DNA of 64,000 bases from Saprospiraceae bacterium (GCA_016716335.1 JADJWN010000021.1:186001-250000); one strand, 5' to 3'; counted from the stretch's first letter, positions 47,797 through 57,121 are shown. Notes: generated from the letters alone by a model not told the origin. Program-made: numbers and translations.

Positions 47797-47825
47797 TTTC
47801 TTAATCAAAAACAGAAAGAAAAAAA

Positions 47826-49472
47826 ATGAACACATATTCAGTAAAAAATCTGATCATAGCTTCGGGTATAGTTTTCGGAGGCATTTCTCTCCAAGCCCAG
47901 CAGATGTCCAAACAGGACAGTATCCGGCTCAGTCAGGTCGAGGTGATCAAAGAATTTGAGGTAACCCTTGAAGAAGCCAGAAAAATTGCGGTGAATCCCG
48001 AATTTATCGCCACAGAGCGGCTCAACTATCCATACAGTTATCAGATCAATGCCAGCCCTGTACTGATGAAATATCCGGCACCGGAGATCAGACCACTTGC
48101 GATGGATACGGAGCCACCATTTATTGTCAACAGAGGCTATCTCTCCTTAGGCTATGGCAATCTCCGCAATCCATCTCTGGCCGCATCATATCATTTTGAC
48201 AGAAAGGAATTGTACAATCTTTTACTGGGAGTAAACTATGATGCCCTCAATAATGAGGCTGCACAGCCCTTTCAACGATATGCTGATCTGAACATACATG
48301 CTTCCGGCAATTATCTGGTGCAGGAAAACATGAAGGCATACGGTAAAATCAATCTGGGCAATCAGCAACGCTATTTCTTTCAGACTCATCTGCCTGTGGA
48401 CAGCCTGTACACAAAAGAAGAGTCCCTGAGAAATATCAGAAATCTCAGTCTGGAAGCCGGGGTTTTTAATCCTGAAAGGGCCAGTGACAAGATGAACTAC
48501 AACATCGGTATGAAAGTAGAATCGGCCCACTTTACCGACCAGAATATCACATCCAGCAGTCTGGAACTGAACTTCGGACTTCAAAAACAGCGCACTGCTG
48601 CTTCTCAATTCGGCATAGACGGAAAAACCGGAGTGGAGAGTCTCAGCAATACCCCGGAAGGCAGTCTGCGATATATGCACCTGATCCCTTACCTGGGTTT
48701 TCATTTCAATAAATGGAGACTCAAGCTGGGAGGCAATTTCTTTTTCGACCAGAATACGACCTCTCCATGGCCAGAGCTGGACTTGCTGGCCAGTATCTCA
48801 GGACACCAGCTGCAGCTTTTTGCCGGTACTACCCAAAACTGGATCTCCAATGACCCGGTCAACCAATACCGGGAAAATCCCTTCCTGAATGTGCGATTAG
48901 ACAGCCTTACCAACAATGTGTACAGAGATATTTACGGAGGTGTCAAGGGTGAACTGGGATTCATCAGCTATCAGGCAAAAGCGGGTTTTAAATGGAGTAA
49001 AAATCAGGCGTTTTTTCTCAATGATTCGACGGATTACCGCAAATTTATACAGTTGCACGATGATATGACCATAGTCTATATCAGTGGAAATATAGACTTT
49101 GCCGTCAGTCAGAAATTGCATGTAGGCGGATGGCTTACTCAGAATTTTTACAATCCGAAAAATCTGGAAAAAGCCTGGCATATGCCCAACTTCAATGCCA
49201 ATGCCTATGCCACATACAGTACTCTGAATAATAAATTCAGCATCCGCAGTGAATTGTTCCTGATGGATCAGGTCAATTTTATCAATCTGGAAAGAATCCG
49301 TGAAACCTCCAATCTAAGGTTTGATCTGAATGCAGTGGTAACTTTCCGGCCTGTGAAAAATGTGGGGATTTACTTCAGAGGTATCAATCTGCTGAACAAT
49401 AAATACGAACGTTGGTACGGATATCCGAATGTAGGTGTACACTTCAATGCCGGAGTGCAGGTCGTATTCTGA
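47826..49472 (+). CDS. Outer-membrane beta-barrel protein (TonB-receptor-like barrel without plug)
   Basis: This 548-residue protein has a signal peptide (VKNLIIASGIVFGGISLQAQ). A short periplasmic stretch contains VEVIKEFEVTLEEARKI, and a long series of amphipathic strands follows (YLSLGYGNLRNPSLAASYHF; LHVGGWLTQNFYNPKNLEKA; the end GVHFNAGVQVVF). The final strand ending in aromatic/hydrophobic residues fits outer-membrane assembly. It has no recognisable plug domain, so I call it TonB-dependent-receptor-like only in the barrel. It lies 29 bases after the large TPR gene and is probably its partner. Its stop is 3 bases from the purM stop on the opposite strand. Confidence 0.75.
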   Translation: MNTYSVKNLIIASGIVFGGISLQAQQMSKQDSIRLSQVEVIKEFEVTLEEARKIAVNPEFIATERLNYPYSYQINASPVLMKYPAPEIRPLAMDTEPPFIVNRGYLSLGYGNLRNPSLAASYHFDRKELYNLLLGVNYDALNNEAAQPFQRYADLNIHASGNYLVQENMKAYGKINLGNQQRYFFQTHLPVDSLYTKEESLRNIRNLSLEAGVFNPERASDKMNYNIGMKVESAHFTDQNITSSSLELNFGLQKQRTAASQFGIDGKTGVESLSNTPEGSLRYMHLIPYLGFHFNKWRLKLGGNFFFDQNTTSPWPELDLLASISGHQLQLFAGTTQNWISNDPVNQYRENPFLNVRLDSLTNNVYRDIYGGVKGELGFISYQAKAGFKWSKNQAFFLNDSTDYRKFIQLHDDMTIVYISGNIDFAVSQKLHVGGWLTQNFYNPKNLEKAWHMPNFNANAYATYSTLNNKFSIRSELFLMDQVNFINLERIRETSNLRFDLNAVVTFRPVKNVGIYFRGINLLNNKYERWYGYPNVGVHFNAGVQVVF

Positions 49473-49475
49473 CCA

Positions 49476-50665
49476 TCAGTCCATGTACTCCAGGCTCTTT
49501 CCCTCGGCAGAAATAACGAGCTTTGGCGTCCCCGATTTCTCCACCCTGCCAATGATCCGGGCATCGATGGCAAATGATTGGGCGCACTCTATGATGTAAG
49601 CAGCATGGTCTATGTCAGGCGTATAGATTTCCATGCGGTGACCCATATTAAATACCCGGTACATTTCGTACAGGGATGCACCGGATTCGTTGCGTATCAG
49701 TTCAAACAATGGAGGAATCGGGAAGAGATTATCCTTAATAACCGATACCGGATTTTTAACAAATTTCATCACCTTGGTCTGACCTCCTCCACTGCAGTGT
49801 ATGATAGCTCTGGTTAATTCCGGGTGCTTTTCGAGAATTTTTTTAACAACCGGCATATATGTCCTCGTGGGAGAGAGCACCAGCTTGCCGACGGTCATTT
49901 CGGTGCCATCAATCATCACCGTATCAGTGAGCGATCTGCTGCCTGCATAGATCAGATTATCCGGCACTTCCGGACTGAAACTTTCCGGATACTTGTCAGC
50001 ATATATCCTGGCAAAAACATCATGCCTCGCAGAGGTCAATCCATTGGAGCCCATCCCACCGTTGTACCTATCTTCATAGCTTGCCTTTCCGGTCGAACTC
50101 AATCCCACGATGTACTGACCTTCCCGGATATCTGTATCCACCACATCATTTCTCCGCATTCTGGCAAAAGCTGTGTAACCTACATCTATGGTGCGAACAA
50201 TATCTCCCACATCTGCCGTCTCACCACCTGCCAGAGTGATGCCTATACCATGTTGATTCAGTCTTTCCAAAATGTCTGGGTATGCCGATTATTTCTGTGA
50301 TGACCTCTCCGGAAATCAGATTTTTATTTCTTCCGATGGTGGAGGAAAGGATGATATTGTCGAGGCATCCCACACAGGCAAGATCATCCAGATTCATCAC
50401 GATGGCATCCTCCACAATCCCCCTCCATACAGAGAGGTCTCCAGTTTCCTTCCAGTAGATGTAGGCCAGGCTGGTCTTTGTACCTGCCGTATCTGCATGC
50501 ATGATATTACAATAATCAGGCTGTCCGGCGACAATGTCGGGCAGTATTTTGCAAAAAGGCGTTGGGGTATAATCCCTTATCCAGATTTTTGATAGCAGCG
50601 TGTACTTCATCCTTGGTGGCAGATACTCCCCTCCGGTCATACTTGAGTTGTGATGGATCGGACAT
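49476..50665 (-). CDS. purM: Phosphoribosylformylglycinamidine cyclo-ligase (two frame breaks)
   Basis: AIR synthase closes the imidazole ring in purine synthesis. Joined from three frames, it gives about 395 residues, the long form usual in Bacteroidota. Frame 1 has MSDPSQLKYDRRGVSATKDE and KNLDKGLYPNAF. Frame 2 has CKILPDIVAGQPDYCNIMHA, AGTKTSLAYIYWKETGDLSV, NLDDLACVGCLDNIILSSTI. Frame 3 has ITLAGGETADVGDIVRTIDV and YNGGMGSNGLTSARHDVF. Break 1 is a T-run (A5 at 50553-50557; four would fit). Break 2 is near 50285, where one base is extra or two are missing. The start ATG 50665 (MSDPSQ) is preferred over an upstream TTG-type extension. All key segments are intact, so I treat it as a functional gene with sequence errors. 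Confidence 0.85.
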
Positions 50666-50688
50666 TACATCTAATTTGGTACTACCCG

Positions 50689-50696
50689 CAAAAATA
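50689..50696 (-). promoter_or_regulatory. purM: Candidate -7 promoter element for purM
   Basis: On the minus strand this reads TATTTTTG, which matches TAnnTTTG, 23 bases before the ATG at 50665. No clear -33 element is seen. Chance match is possible. Confidence 0.35.
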
Positions 50697-50816
50697 CACA
50701 CTGCAGACCGAATATAACGGGAAGCACATTATTTATGTGAGATCTGTGGATAAAATCTTTAGATCTGGGCAAGAAAGGACTGTTTCTGTTTATCCCGAAA
50801 TATATATATCTTTCAC

Positions 50817-51770
50817 TCATGCAGTTTCTGCAAGCTGGGATTCAGTCATGGGAGCGATCACACTCTGAGAGGGTTTTGAGCATTCACCACCTCTCCGGAT
50901 GAGTTCTGAAATCGGAATACCGTTTCTGCGGCAAATCTCAGGCATCAGGGATTTTTGAGGGTCAAGATTGGGCATCGCATTGACATCCAGTACGTAGATA
51001 GTGCCGTCGTCAGCCATACGAAAATCAGTACGGCTCATGGTTTTGAGCTGTATGATTCTGTGCATCCTGAGCGCAGCTTCCATTAAAGCATCTCTGACTG
51101 CAAATTCTATGGATGGCTCGAAATCTCTTTTAGTTTTGCCAAATTGACTTCCTGCTATGTAAATATCCTGTTCGTCTTCAGGAATGATTTCGACCGGCGG
51201 CAGCGCCAGGTTTTCTTCCAATGATGCATCAGGAATGACAGCCACGGAAAACTCCCGGCCGGATATATATTTCTGGATAATTGCATCTTTGGGCAATAAA
51301 TGGATATGGTTCTTCATCCATTTGCCTGAATTGATAAAAATATCTCGATGACAGCTACCCTTTGCGGGTTTGCTCAGATAAAGGAAATCGTCATTCAATT
51401 TGAACACAGATTCCAATGTAATGAATTCGGGAGTATCTAATCCAACCTGCCTGCACAACAATGGCAGGTATTTCTTATCTCCGGCCAGTTCCATGCGTCT
51501 GGCAGGAGAGGCAGTATGGGGTAAACGCATTTGTTCGAGCCACCTTGCTACATCCACCTGGTCGGCATCGTAATAACCATAGCATACATTGAACACCAGA
51601 TCATATTTCCTCAACCTCTCCACCATTTCAAGATCAAAGCCATCAAAGTGCTCGATATGACCATCCATATGGGTCGGAGTGTTGGCAACGAGATAGGCCA
51701 GCGTCTGGTGACTTACATTCTCCTTCCAGGGTGTCAGCTCAGATTTGGTGTAAAGAAAGGCAATCTTCAT
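50817..51770 (-). CDS. ATP-grasp ligase of the D-alanine-D-alanine ligase type
   Basis: This 317-residue protein belongs to the ATP-grasp superfamily that joins a carboxylate to an amine. The N-terminal ~90 residues form the substrate subdomain (DLVFNVCYGYYDADQVDVAR). The ATP-binding core has LYLSKPAKGSCHRDIFINSG and AIIQKYISGREFSVAVIPD. Metal-binding ends are RTDFRMADDGTIYVLDVNAM, then PNLDPQKSLMP. The pattern VLDVNAMPNLDP resembles D-Ala-D-Ala ligases (usually xEVNTxPG), but the N-terminal motifs differ. It is therefore probably a relative that ligates another amino acid. It runs in the same direction as purM, with 151 bases to the purM start. Confidence 0.72.
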   Translation of the reverse strand: MKIAFLYTKSELTPWKENVSHQTLAYLVANTPTHMDGHIEHFDGFDLEMVERLRKYDLVFNVCYGYYDADQVDVARWLEQMRLPHTASPARRMELAGDKKYLPLLCRQVGLDTPEFITLESVFKLNDDFLYLSKPAKGSCHRDIFINSGKWMKNHIHLLPKDAIIQKYISGREFSVAVIPDASLEENLALPPVEIIPEDEQDIYIAGSQFGKTKRDFEPSIEFAVRDALMEAALRMHRIIQLKTMSRTDFRMADDGTIYVLDVNAMPNLDPQKSLMPEICRRNGIPISELIRRGGECSKPSQSVIAPMTESQLAETA

Positions 51771-51906
51771 ATCGGGGATTCTTGTATAATGCCAAAGGTA
51801 GATTACCCCGGCAATTGCCCCGATATGAAGGAGATTAAGGATGCATTAAGATATTATAAAGCCAGCGTAATGACCGATTCACCCTTCCTGCATCCTCTGA
51901 CAACCA

Positions 51907-53451
51907 TTAGTTTGCACCGTCCGCCGATGCCTTCTGGATAACAAAATCAGCGACTTGTTTGCCCTGAGTCAACCCCACTTCACAGTCAAATCTGTAGTGG
52001 ATGCCACCATATATTCTGCTTTCTGACGCTTCTTTGGCATATTTTTCGAAAGCTGCCCGTTCATTGGGAAATATGTAAGAAAGCACATTGGCAGCTGCAG
52101 ATGAGAAACTGCTGTGTCCGGAGGTATAAGCAGGAAAATTAGGGGTACCCAGAATGGTTTTAAATCCGGGTATGGCCTGTACAGGTCTGGGATAATTGTA
52201 GTAGTATTTGACATCCCAGCAGGCAATCCCCGCATCCATAATGGCCATATTCATATAGGCATACACTCTGGCAGACCGTACAGGATTATATCTGTACTGG
52301 ATGATGCTATTGGTGGCGAAACGATTCCAGTGGCCCGGTGGTGTATAAGTACCCAAACCATCTGACCACCAGTTGGCGATTTTTCTCTGCTCCTTTGTGA
52401 GATTATTGGCAATCTGTTTCAATTCATCCGCAGCCTTGTTGAATTCTGCCGAACCGATAGCCGGCGGCACACCCGGTCTGATTGCCTTTACGTCAGGTAC
52501 AGCCCAGGTCTTGACATTTCCGAATCGCGGGGTGATACCGACCGGCCTCCTTGGTGATTCCATATTGATCCACCTCCAGCCAAACTGTGCTTCTGATATG
52601 TTGGCCAACGAATCTGATACAGGTCTTGGGGTTTGTGCAGCACCCATGCCGTCTGTAGAGGCCCGTGCCAGAAAAACTCTGGCTACTCCCCTACCCAGGG
52701 AATCTCCGGCTATGAGGTCACTTTCCACATTAATGCCGGACAACAGCAGACAGCGTTTCATTTCTTCTGCCTTCTCTTTTAAGTACTCCTTTTCCAATGG
52801 AAACATAGCAGATAAAATATCCCGGGACACGGCTGCCACTACTGCTCCATCCGATGGATAAGAGGGCAGATCCACCGGATCAAAAAATGTATTCACCGCA
52901 TTATCAGACCTGAATACTGCCGGTCTGTTAAATTTGTATTTATAATGCCATGCGGCCACAAGTGCATCAAACTGTGCGACACTCAGATAGGCAAATGCCC
53001 TGGAAGCGTAAGGCGGATGGGCAAAGGGAAACAATGGATACACCCCGGGATTGGCAGCACTGGGTGCAGGATAGGTGCCGTCAGGATTAGGTGCCGGTGT
53101 CAGATTGTATTTGGCCGCAAGCTCTCTGGCTATCTCATTCCAACGGATGATCGGATTATTAGTCCAGTAATTGATTGCTGATCGGTCATGTGCACTCATC
53201 TTGCTGACTGCGTCTTTCAATGCCTGCAATTCAGATTTATAGGATGCCTGAGTGATGTCCTGAGGTGCATCTATGACAATTTGTTCAGGATTCTGAAGCA
53301 GCACTGTCTTCCAGGTACCTGCATTCTGATCAAGGGATGAATACTGATAGGGTTCAAATTCTGCTCCGGTAGGATAATCTTTGCTACAACCAAAAATTAA
53401 TAATACGGCAGCAACAGAAAGCCAAAAAGAAAGTGTATATAAAGATTTCAT
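51907..53451 (-). CDS. Vanadium-dependent haloperoxidase/PAP2-type lipoprotein (copy 2)
   Basis: This 514-residue lipoprotein has a signal peptide with Cys22 (MKSLYTLSFWLSVAAVLLIF, then GCSKD). The C-terminal half carries the vanadate/phosphate pocket: KYYYNYPRP (K-x6-RP), PAYTSGHSSFSSAA (the PSGH position, here TSGH) and SRIYGGIHYRFD (SR-x5-H-x3-D). All catalytic residues are present. It is a paralogue of the gene at 54791-56191, with which it shares the motif order and the YGGIHY sequence. Haloperoxidase or acid phosphatase activity cannot be told apart from sequence alone. It is the last gene in a four-gene unit with an outer-membrane protein and a small lipoprotein. Confidence 0.8.
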   Translation of the reverse strand: MKSLYTLSFWLSVAAVLLIFGCSKDYPTGAEFEPYQYSSLDQNAGTWKTVLLQNPEQIVIDAPQDITQASYKSELQALKDAVSKMSAHDRSAINYWTNNPIIRWNEIARELAAKYNLTPAPNPDGTYPAPSAANPGVYPLFPFAHPPYASRAFAYLSVAQFDALVAAWHYKYKFNRPAVFRSDNAVNTFFDPVDLPSYPSDGAVVAAVSRDILSAMFPLEKEYLKEKAEEMKRCLLLSGINVESDLIAGDSLGRGVARVFLARASTDGMGAAQTPRPVSDSLANISEAQFGWRWINMESPRRPVGITPRFGNVKTWAVPDVKAIRPGVPPAIGSAEFNKAADELKQIANNLTKEQRKIANWWSDGLGTYTPPGHWNRFATNSIIQYRYNPVRSARVYAYMNMAIMDAGIACWDVKYYYNYPRPVQAIPGFKTILGTPNFPAYTSGHSSFSSAAANVLSYIFPNERAAFEKYAKEASESRIYGGIHYRFDCEVGLTQGKQVADFVIQKASADGAN

Positions 53452-53474
53452 TTTTTGCTGAATTTAAAGGTGAA

Positions 53475-54398
53475 TTATTTTTTTATTGGAAACTGATAGG
53501 TAATACCTCCTGAAATCACTGTGGATTGACCGACATTTCTGCCTGTCAATACCTGTCCATAATTGGCCATAAGGCTGAATCCTTCAAAAAAGGGAGTAAA
53601 ATACCGCAACCTGCCATTTATAGATGTCCAGTCCATCTTGTTGGTGGGTTGTGCCTGATTTTGCCTACGGATGTCATCCCCTGACAAGGAGGTCTGGGAT
53701 ACATAGGCACCTTCCAGCTGAATGGCTCTGTTGAACATCCACAAACCTAAAGCAAGTTCAAAATTTGTGGCATCAGGCACATCCATAGTCGAAGTATAAA
53801 TGCCTTTGGTGGTGTAATAATAATCCCTCTCGGCTTCTGTGGTAGTACGGTGCAGGAAAGCAGCACTGCCTCTGAAATAATATTTCTCCAGATATTCTGT
53901 TTTGACTATAGCCCTGAGGGAATATTCCTGTGTGCCGAGTCCAAGACTGAAAGGCTGATAATCTGACAAATAACCCGATGCAGGAGTGCTGAATCCCGCT
54001 GTCACAAAACTCAGCAATGTCCAGCGGTCATTGTGATAGCTGTAAGGCTTGAATTTGAGGAATATACTCAAATCCTGCCATCCTGACACACCGGTCATCT
54101 GTCCGCCGGACGGACTTGTACTGACATATGGTAATCCCACCAGAAGATTTATTTTACTGCTGATACCATAGGCAGCCATAGGCATCAGGGTATTTCTGGT
54201 GAGAATCCCGATATTTTGATTATCCCTCAGCAATCGCCCTTCCCAGTAATGATCCCAGGTGTCGTGGCTGCCCATGACGGCAATGCAGATTTCATTTTTT
54301 TCCATAAAAAGCCCATCGGTAGGTGTCTGAGTGTGGGCAGACATAACCCAAAATAAAAGTAGCAGAAAGCTAAAACTGCTGACAATACGGTTTCTCAT
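53475..54398 (-). CDS. Outer-membrane barrel protein of the haloperoxidase cluster
   Basis: This 307-residue protein begins MRNRIVSSFSFLLLLFWVMS (signal peptide, cut near AHTQ). The remainder is a barrel-like series of short strands (GLFMEKNEICIAVMGSHDTW; LNFEL-type repeats; the end VISGGITYQFPIKK). The pattern resembles small aromatic-compound transport porins (MetA-pathway type), but the match is only general. The frame extends upstream into the previous gene; ATG 54398 is chosen because it opens the signal peptide. It is 29 bases from the small lipoprotein stop and 24 bases from the second haloperoxidase. Confidence 0.68.
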   Translation of the reverse strand: MRNRIVSSFSFLLLLFWVMSAHTQTPTDGLFMEKNEICIAVMGSHDTWDHYWEGRLLRDNQNIGILTRNTLMPMAAYGISSKINLLVGLPYVSTSPSGGQMTGVSGWQDLSIFLKFKPYSYHNDRWTLLSFVTAGFSTPASGYLSDYQPFSLGLGTQEYSLRAIVKTEYLEKYYFRGSAAFLHRTTTEAERDYYYTTKGIYTSTMDVPDATNFELALGLWMFNRAIQLEGAYVSQTSLSGDDIRRQNQAQPTNKMDWTSINGRLRYFTPFFEGFSLMANYGQVLTGRNVGQSTVISGGITYQFPIKK

Positions 54399-54426
54399 AA
54401 AAAATTGTGTATTAGTGGTGATTAAA

Positions 54427-54791
54427 TTATCCTGAACATCTTTTGTCTTCATTGATTTTTCTGACCAAATCCGTAAAGCGGATTCTGTCTTCCTTATTTT
54501 TCAGCGAAGTGGAGAATAAGGAATCAAGATAGCTTTTAATAGTATCGGCCAGTAAAGTCGATTTACCTTTAAGATCATCTGCCACTTTAAGCAGCGAATC
54601 TTTTCCGGTTTCATAGGCTTTGGGATTTTCGGCCAGTCTGTGCAACTCGGATGCCACTCTGAATCTTTCTTCCCGGAGCTGAATGGCCCGGCATTGCATA
54701 GGAGCAAAATCTTCAGCAATGCTTTGTATATTGGTATTCTTACATCCCAAGGAGAGTAAAAGACCAACGACAGATATTTACAGCAAGCCAT
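54427..54791 (-). CDS. Small lipoprotein of the haloperoxidase cluster (frame break in signal peptide)
   Basis: In its main frame it encodes ~107 residues ending KINEDKRCSG. The upstream in-frame bases read VVGLLLSLGC, a clear lipobox, but no start codon lies before a stop in that frame. The ATG at 54791 (MACCKYLS, in another frame) overlaps the TGA of the haloperoxidase gene by one base and would supply the start if one base is missing between about 54765 and 54785. That gives a 121-residue lipoprotein. The body is helical and charged (REERFRVASELHRLAENPK, then LLKVADDLKGKS). I do not recognise a family. Position between two haloperoxidases suggests a shared envelope role. Confidence 0.6.
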
Positions 54792-56191
54792 CACCTGACA
54801 TTGGCAGGCCATGAAAGTCGTCTGTTGACATTATCCCCAATGGCACGACCTGTCTGCAATCCCTTGCTATTGTCCATCGGATAATGAATTCCACCATACA
54901 ACCGGCTGTTGGCACACTCTTCTGCCATCTGACTGAAATTCCTGAAATTTCGGGCATTGAAGCCATATTGCAGCTGACTGTAATCCGTAAACTGATAATC
55001 TCCGCTACCATTGGTAAAAAGGGAGGTCAGAATTCTCTCAGCAGCCCCTATTTCACTGCTATGACCGGAGGTATATGCCGGAAATGGCGGTGTGCCGATC
55101 ACTGTATTGAAAGACGGGTCTATGTAACGCTTGATATAAGTCACCGGTCTGAGCAGATTATAGTCATATTTTCCCTTCCAGCAGGAAATGAAGGCATCAT
55201 TTTCGGCTATGGCCATTTTGGCAAATCCGACACTGGACTTGGCCAGCGTACAATTCTCCTCATCCAGTATCTGCATCAGGATATTGAAAGTATGACCGGC
55301 AGGTGTACAGGTGGCGAAGGGATCATCTGCCCAGTATTTGGCTATTTCCACCTCCTCGGCTGTATTGTTGCGCACCTGATTGTACACGATCATCGCTTCA
55401 CGATAAAATTCGGTAGTTGTTTCTTTAGAAAAAGGGGTATGAGCCACCGGCTGTGTCAAAGCAATGTTTACGGTCATGAAAGGCCTGTTTTGTCCCCATC
55501 GCGGGCTAAGTGGGTGCATGATCGCCCCTGTAGGCACCCACACATGCTCGAAATCCGGTAATGAGAATGGCAACTGAAAAGGATTCAGATAAGATTCGTG
55601 TCCTCCATCCACCTTAGAATATTCAAAGATGACATCTGCGACATCCATCCCGAATTTTTGTGATCTGCTCGCTACCAGCGGGTTTTCATTGGCTGCAAGA
55701 GCCTGATGTGTAACATTCTCCAGACTGTCAAGGGTATTTCTCCGGGCTGCACTGATTCTTTTCTCAAACATATAGCGGGTCATACGGGCTGTGGCTGCAT
55801 TGGAAGCTATCGCCCAGTTGTATTGAAGATTTCTTTCCGGTACAGGTACATTGTAATTGGACAGCCCATTGAGCTGATGAACCAGACTTTTAGAAGGATC
55901 TATGCCGTGGATGACTGCTTCATAATTTGCTACTCCGATGTATCCATAGGCTCTGGCTACCTGTGGTGGAAAAAAACCTTCTGTCACCCTCGCCGTCTTA
56001 CAAATAAAATCCAGATACTTTACTAAAAATTTTGCATCATACCTTTCAGCCGGCGGACTGTTATTATCTATTACATCCCGGATACAGGAAGTGTATAAGA
56101 TGGAAATCAGTAATACGATAAATAAATTCCGGAAAGCAGCTTTACCAGAAAAGCGTGGTTTATATCCGCAGACAAATTGGTATTTTTGCAT
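54791..56191 (-). CDS. Vanadium-dependent haloperoxidase/PAP2-type lipoprotein (copy 1)
   Basis: This 466-residue protein has an N-terminal signal (RNLFIVLLISILYTSC) whose Cys36 is a lipid anchor. The pocket motifs are KYDYNLLRP (K-x6-RP), FPAYTSGHSSEIGAAERI and NSRLYGGIHYPMD (SR-x5-H-x3-D), so the vanadate-binding site is intact. The frame extends upstream to 56326, but that part lacks family support and lies in the XRE gene; ATG 56191 is preferred. It opens a four-gene unit. The start overlaps an ATG of the divergent XRE gene (56190), so any promoter for one lies within the other's coding or leader region. Confidence 0.8.
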   Translation of the reverse strand: MQKYQFVCGYKPRFSGKAAFRNLFIVLLISILYTSCIRDVIDNNSPPAERYDAKFLVKYLDFICKTARVTEGFFPPQVARAYGYIGVANYEAVIHGIDPSKSLVHQLNGLSNYNVPVPERNLQYNWAIASNAATARMTRYMFEKRISAARRNTLDSLENVTHQALAANENPLVASRSQKFGMDVADVIFEYSKVDGGHESYLNPFQLPFSLPDFEHVWVPTGAIMHPLSPRWGQNRPFMTVNIALTQPVAHTPFSKETTTEFYREAMIVYNQVRNNTAEEVEIAKYWADDPFATCTPAGHTFNILMQILDEENCTLAKSSVGFAKMAIAENDAFISCWKGKYDYNLLRPVTYIKRYIDPSFNTVIGTPPFPAYTSGHSSEIGAAERILTSLFTNGSGDYQFTDYSQLQYGFNARNFRNFSQMAEECANSRLYGGIHYPMDNSKGLQTGRAIGDNVNRRLSWPANVR

Positions 56192-56207
56192 GACCAAAAA
56201 ATTTAGG

Positions 56208-56705
56208 ATGCCCAAAAATATTGATAAAGAACAAATTTCCAATATTTCGGAATATAAATTTGCAAAAAATCTGAGATTTTTAAGAAAAGTAAGAAAGCTG
56301 ACATTATTAAATCTCGCATCAGCCACTGATATCAGTAAAAGCGCTCTCTCCGATTACGAAACAGGCAAATCAAAACCCGGACTTGACACATTATTAAAAT
56401 TATCCATATACTTCGATGTACCTCTGGACGAACTTAATAATTCCGATATTTCGGAATTCTTAAATGATGAGAAAAAATCAGCAAAACACAAAAACAGTGA
56501 AATCACAAACAGCACGCTGAGCCCTGAAGTCGAGAATGAGCGGTATGCTTTTCATCTGAAACTTCTGCACCAAAAACTCGAAAGTACCCGACTGCAGATG
56601 CAATTGCTCAGACAATTGCTCGAAAGTAAAGAAGCAGAAAACAGAACTTTAAAAATCAATCTTAAATTGCTGGAAGAACAACTGAGCAGGATAAAAAAAA
56701 CATAG
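56208..56705 (+). CDS. XRE-family helix-turn-helix regulator with C-terminal coiled coil
   Basis: This is about 165 residues. Residues ~12-75 form a helix-turn-helix: NLRFLRKVRKLTLLNLASAT, then DISKSALSDYETGKSKPGLD and TLLKLSIYFDVPLDELN, typical of the XRE/Cro fold. The C-terminal ~50 residues are a coiled coil (KLESTRLQMQLLRQLLESKE) suited to dimerisation. ATG 56208 (MPKNID) is preferred; ATG 56190 overlaps the start of the divergent haloperoxidase gene. It may regulate that operon, since they share a start region, but no operator is recognised. The upstream frame from 56091 is likely spurious. Confidence 0.75.
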   Translation: MPKNIDKEQISNISEYKFAKNLRFLRKVRKLTLLNLASATDISKSALSDYETGKSKPGLDTLLKLSIYFDVPLDELNNSDISEFLNDEKKSAKHKNSEITNSTLSPEVENERYAFHLKLLHQKLESTRLQMQLLRQLLESKEAENRTLKINLKLLEEQLSRIKKT

Positions 56706-56716
56706 TCCAAAAGCCT

Positions 56717-57121
56717 CTATGTAGAAGCAGTCACATCATGAATTTTGGCATCGTATCCGGATTTGGTTTCGGCTATAATGCTTTCTATCAGTTCTCTGAT
56801 ATACTCCTGATCTACGTTATGGCCTGACAGTTTTTCCAAAAGGAGAAGCATGCGTTCCTGGGTTTTGAGGATTACACTCAGTGTCACCTGATTATCCACG
56901 ATTTTTTTCTGATTGTTAATGATATTAATCTGATTGTGTACTATGACATCCTGATTGTGAATGATCCGGCTTTGATTCTGAATGACGATATCCAGATTCT
57001 CCACCCTGTTGATCTGGTTCTCCACCAGAATATTCATATTCTCATACAACTGCTGCTGCATCTGCATCAGATACTGCTGGTCTTCGTTGAGCTTAGTGAT
57101 GGTTTTCTGTGAAATATCCAT
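56717..57121 (-). CDS. Asn/Gln-heptad coiled-coil protein (hypothetical)
   Basis: This 134-residue protein begins MDISQKTITKLNEDQQYLMQ. Residues ~40-88 are seven exact heptads, each with an NQ or NL pair: VENQINR, VENLDIV, IQNQSRI, IHNQDVI, VHNQINI, INNQKKI, VDNQVTL. The first and last positions are Val/Ile/Leu and the fourth is mostly Gln, so polar layers alternate with hydrophobic ones. The C-terminal part is another helix. No signal peptide is seen. It resembles trimeric or tetrameric coiled coils with buried polar layers. The function is unknown. A TTG at 57148 would add nine residues; ATG 57121 is preferred. It converges on the XRE gene with 11 bases between. Confidence 0.7.
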   Translation of the reverse strand: MDISQKTITKLNEDQQYLMQMQQQLYENMNILVENQINRVENLDIVIQNQSRIIHNQDVIVHNQINIINNQKKIVDNQVTLSVILKTQERMLLLLEKLSGHNVDQEYIRELIESIIAETKSGYDAKIHDVTAST

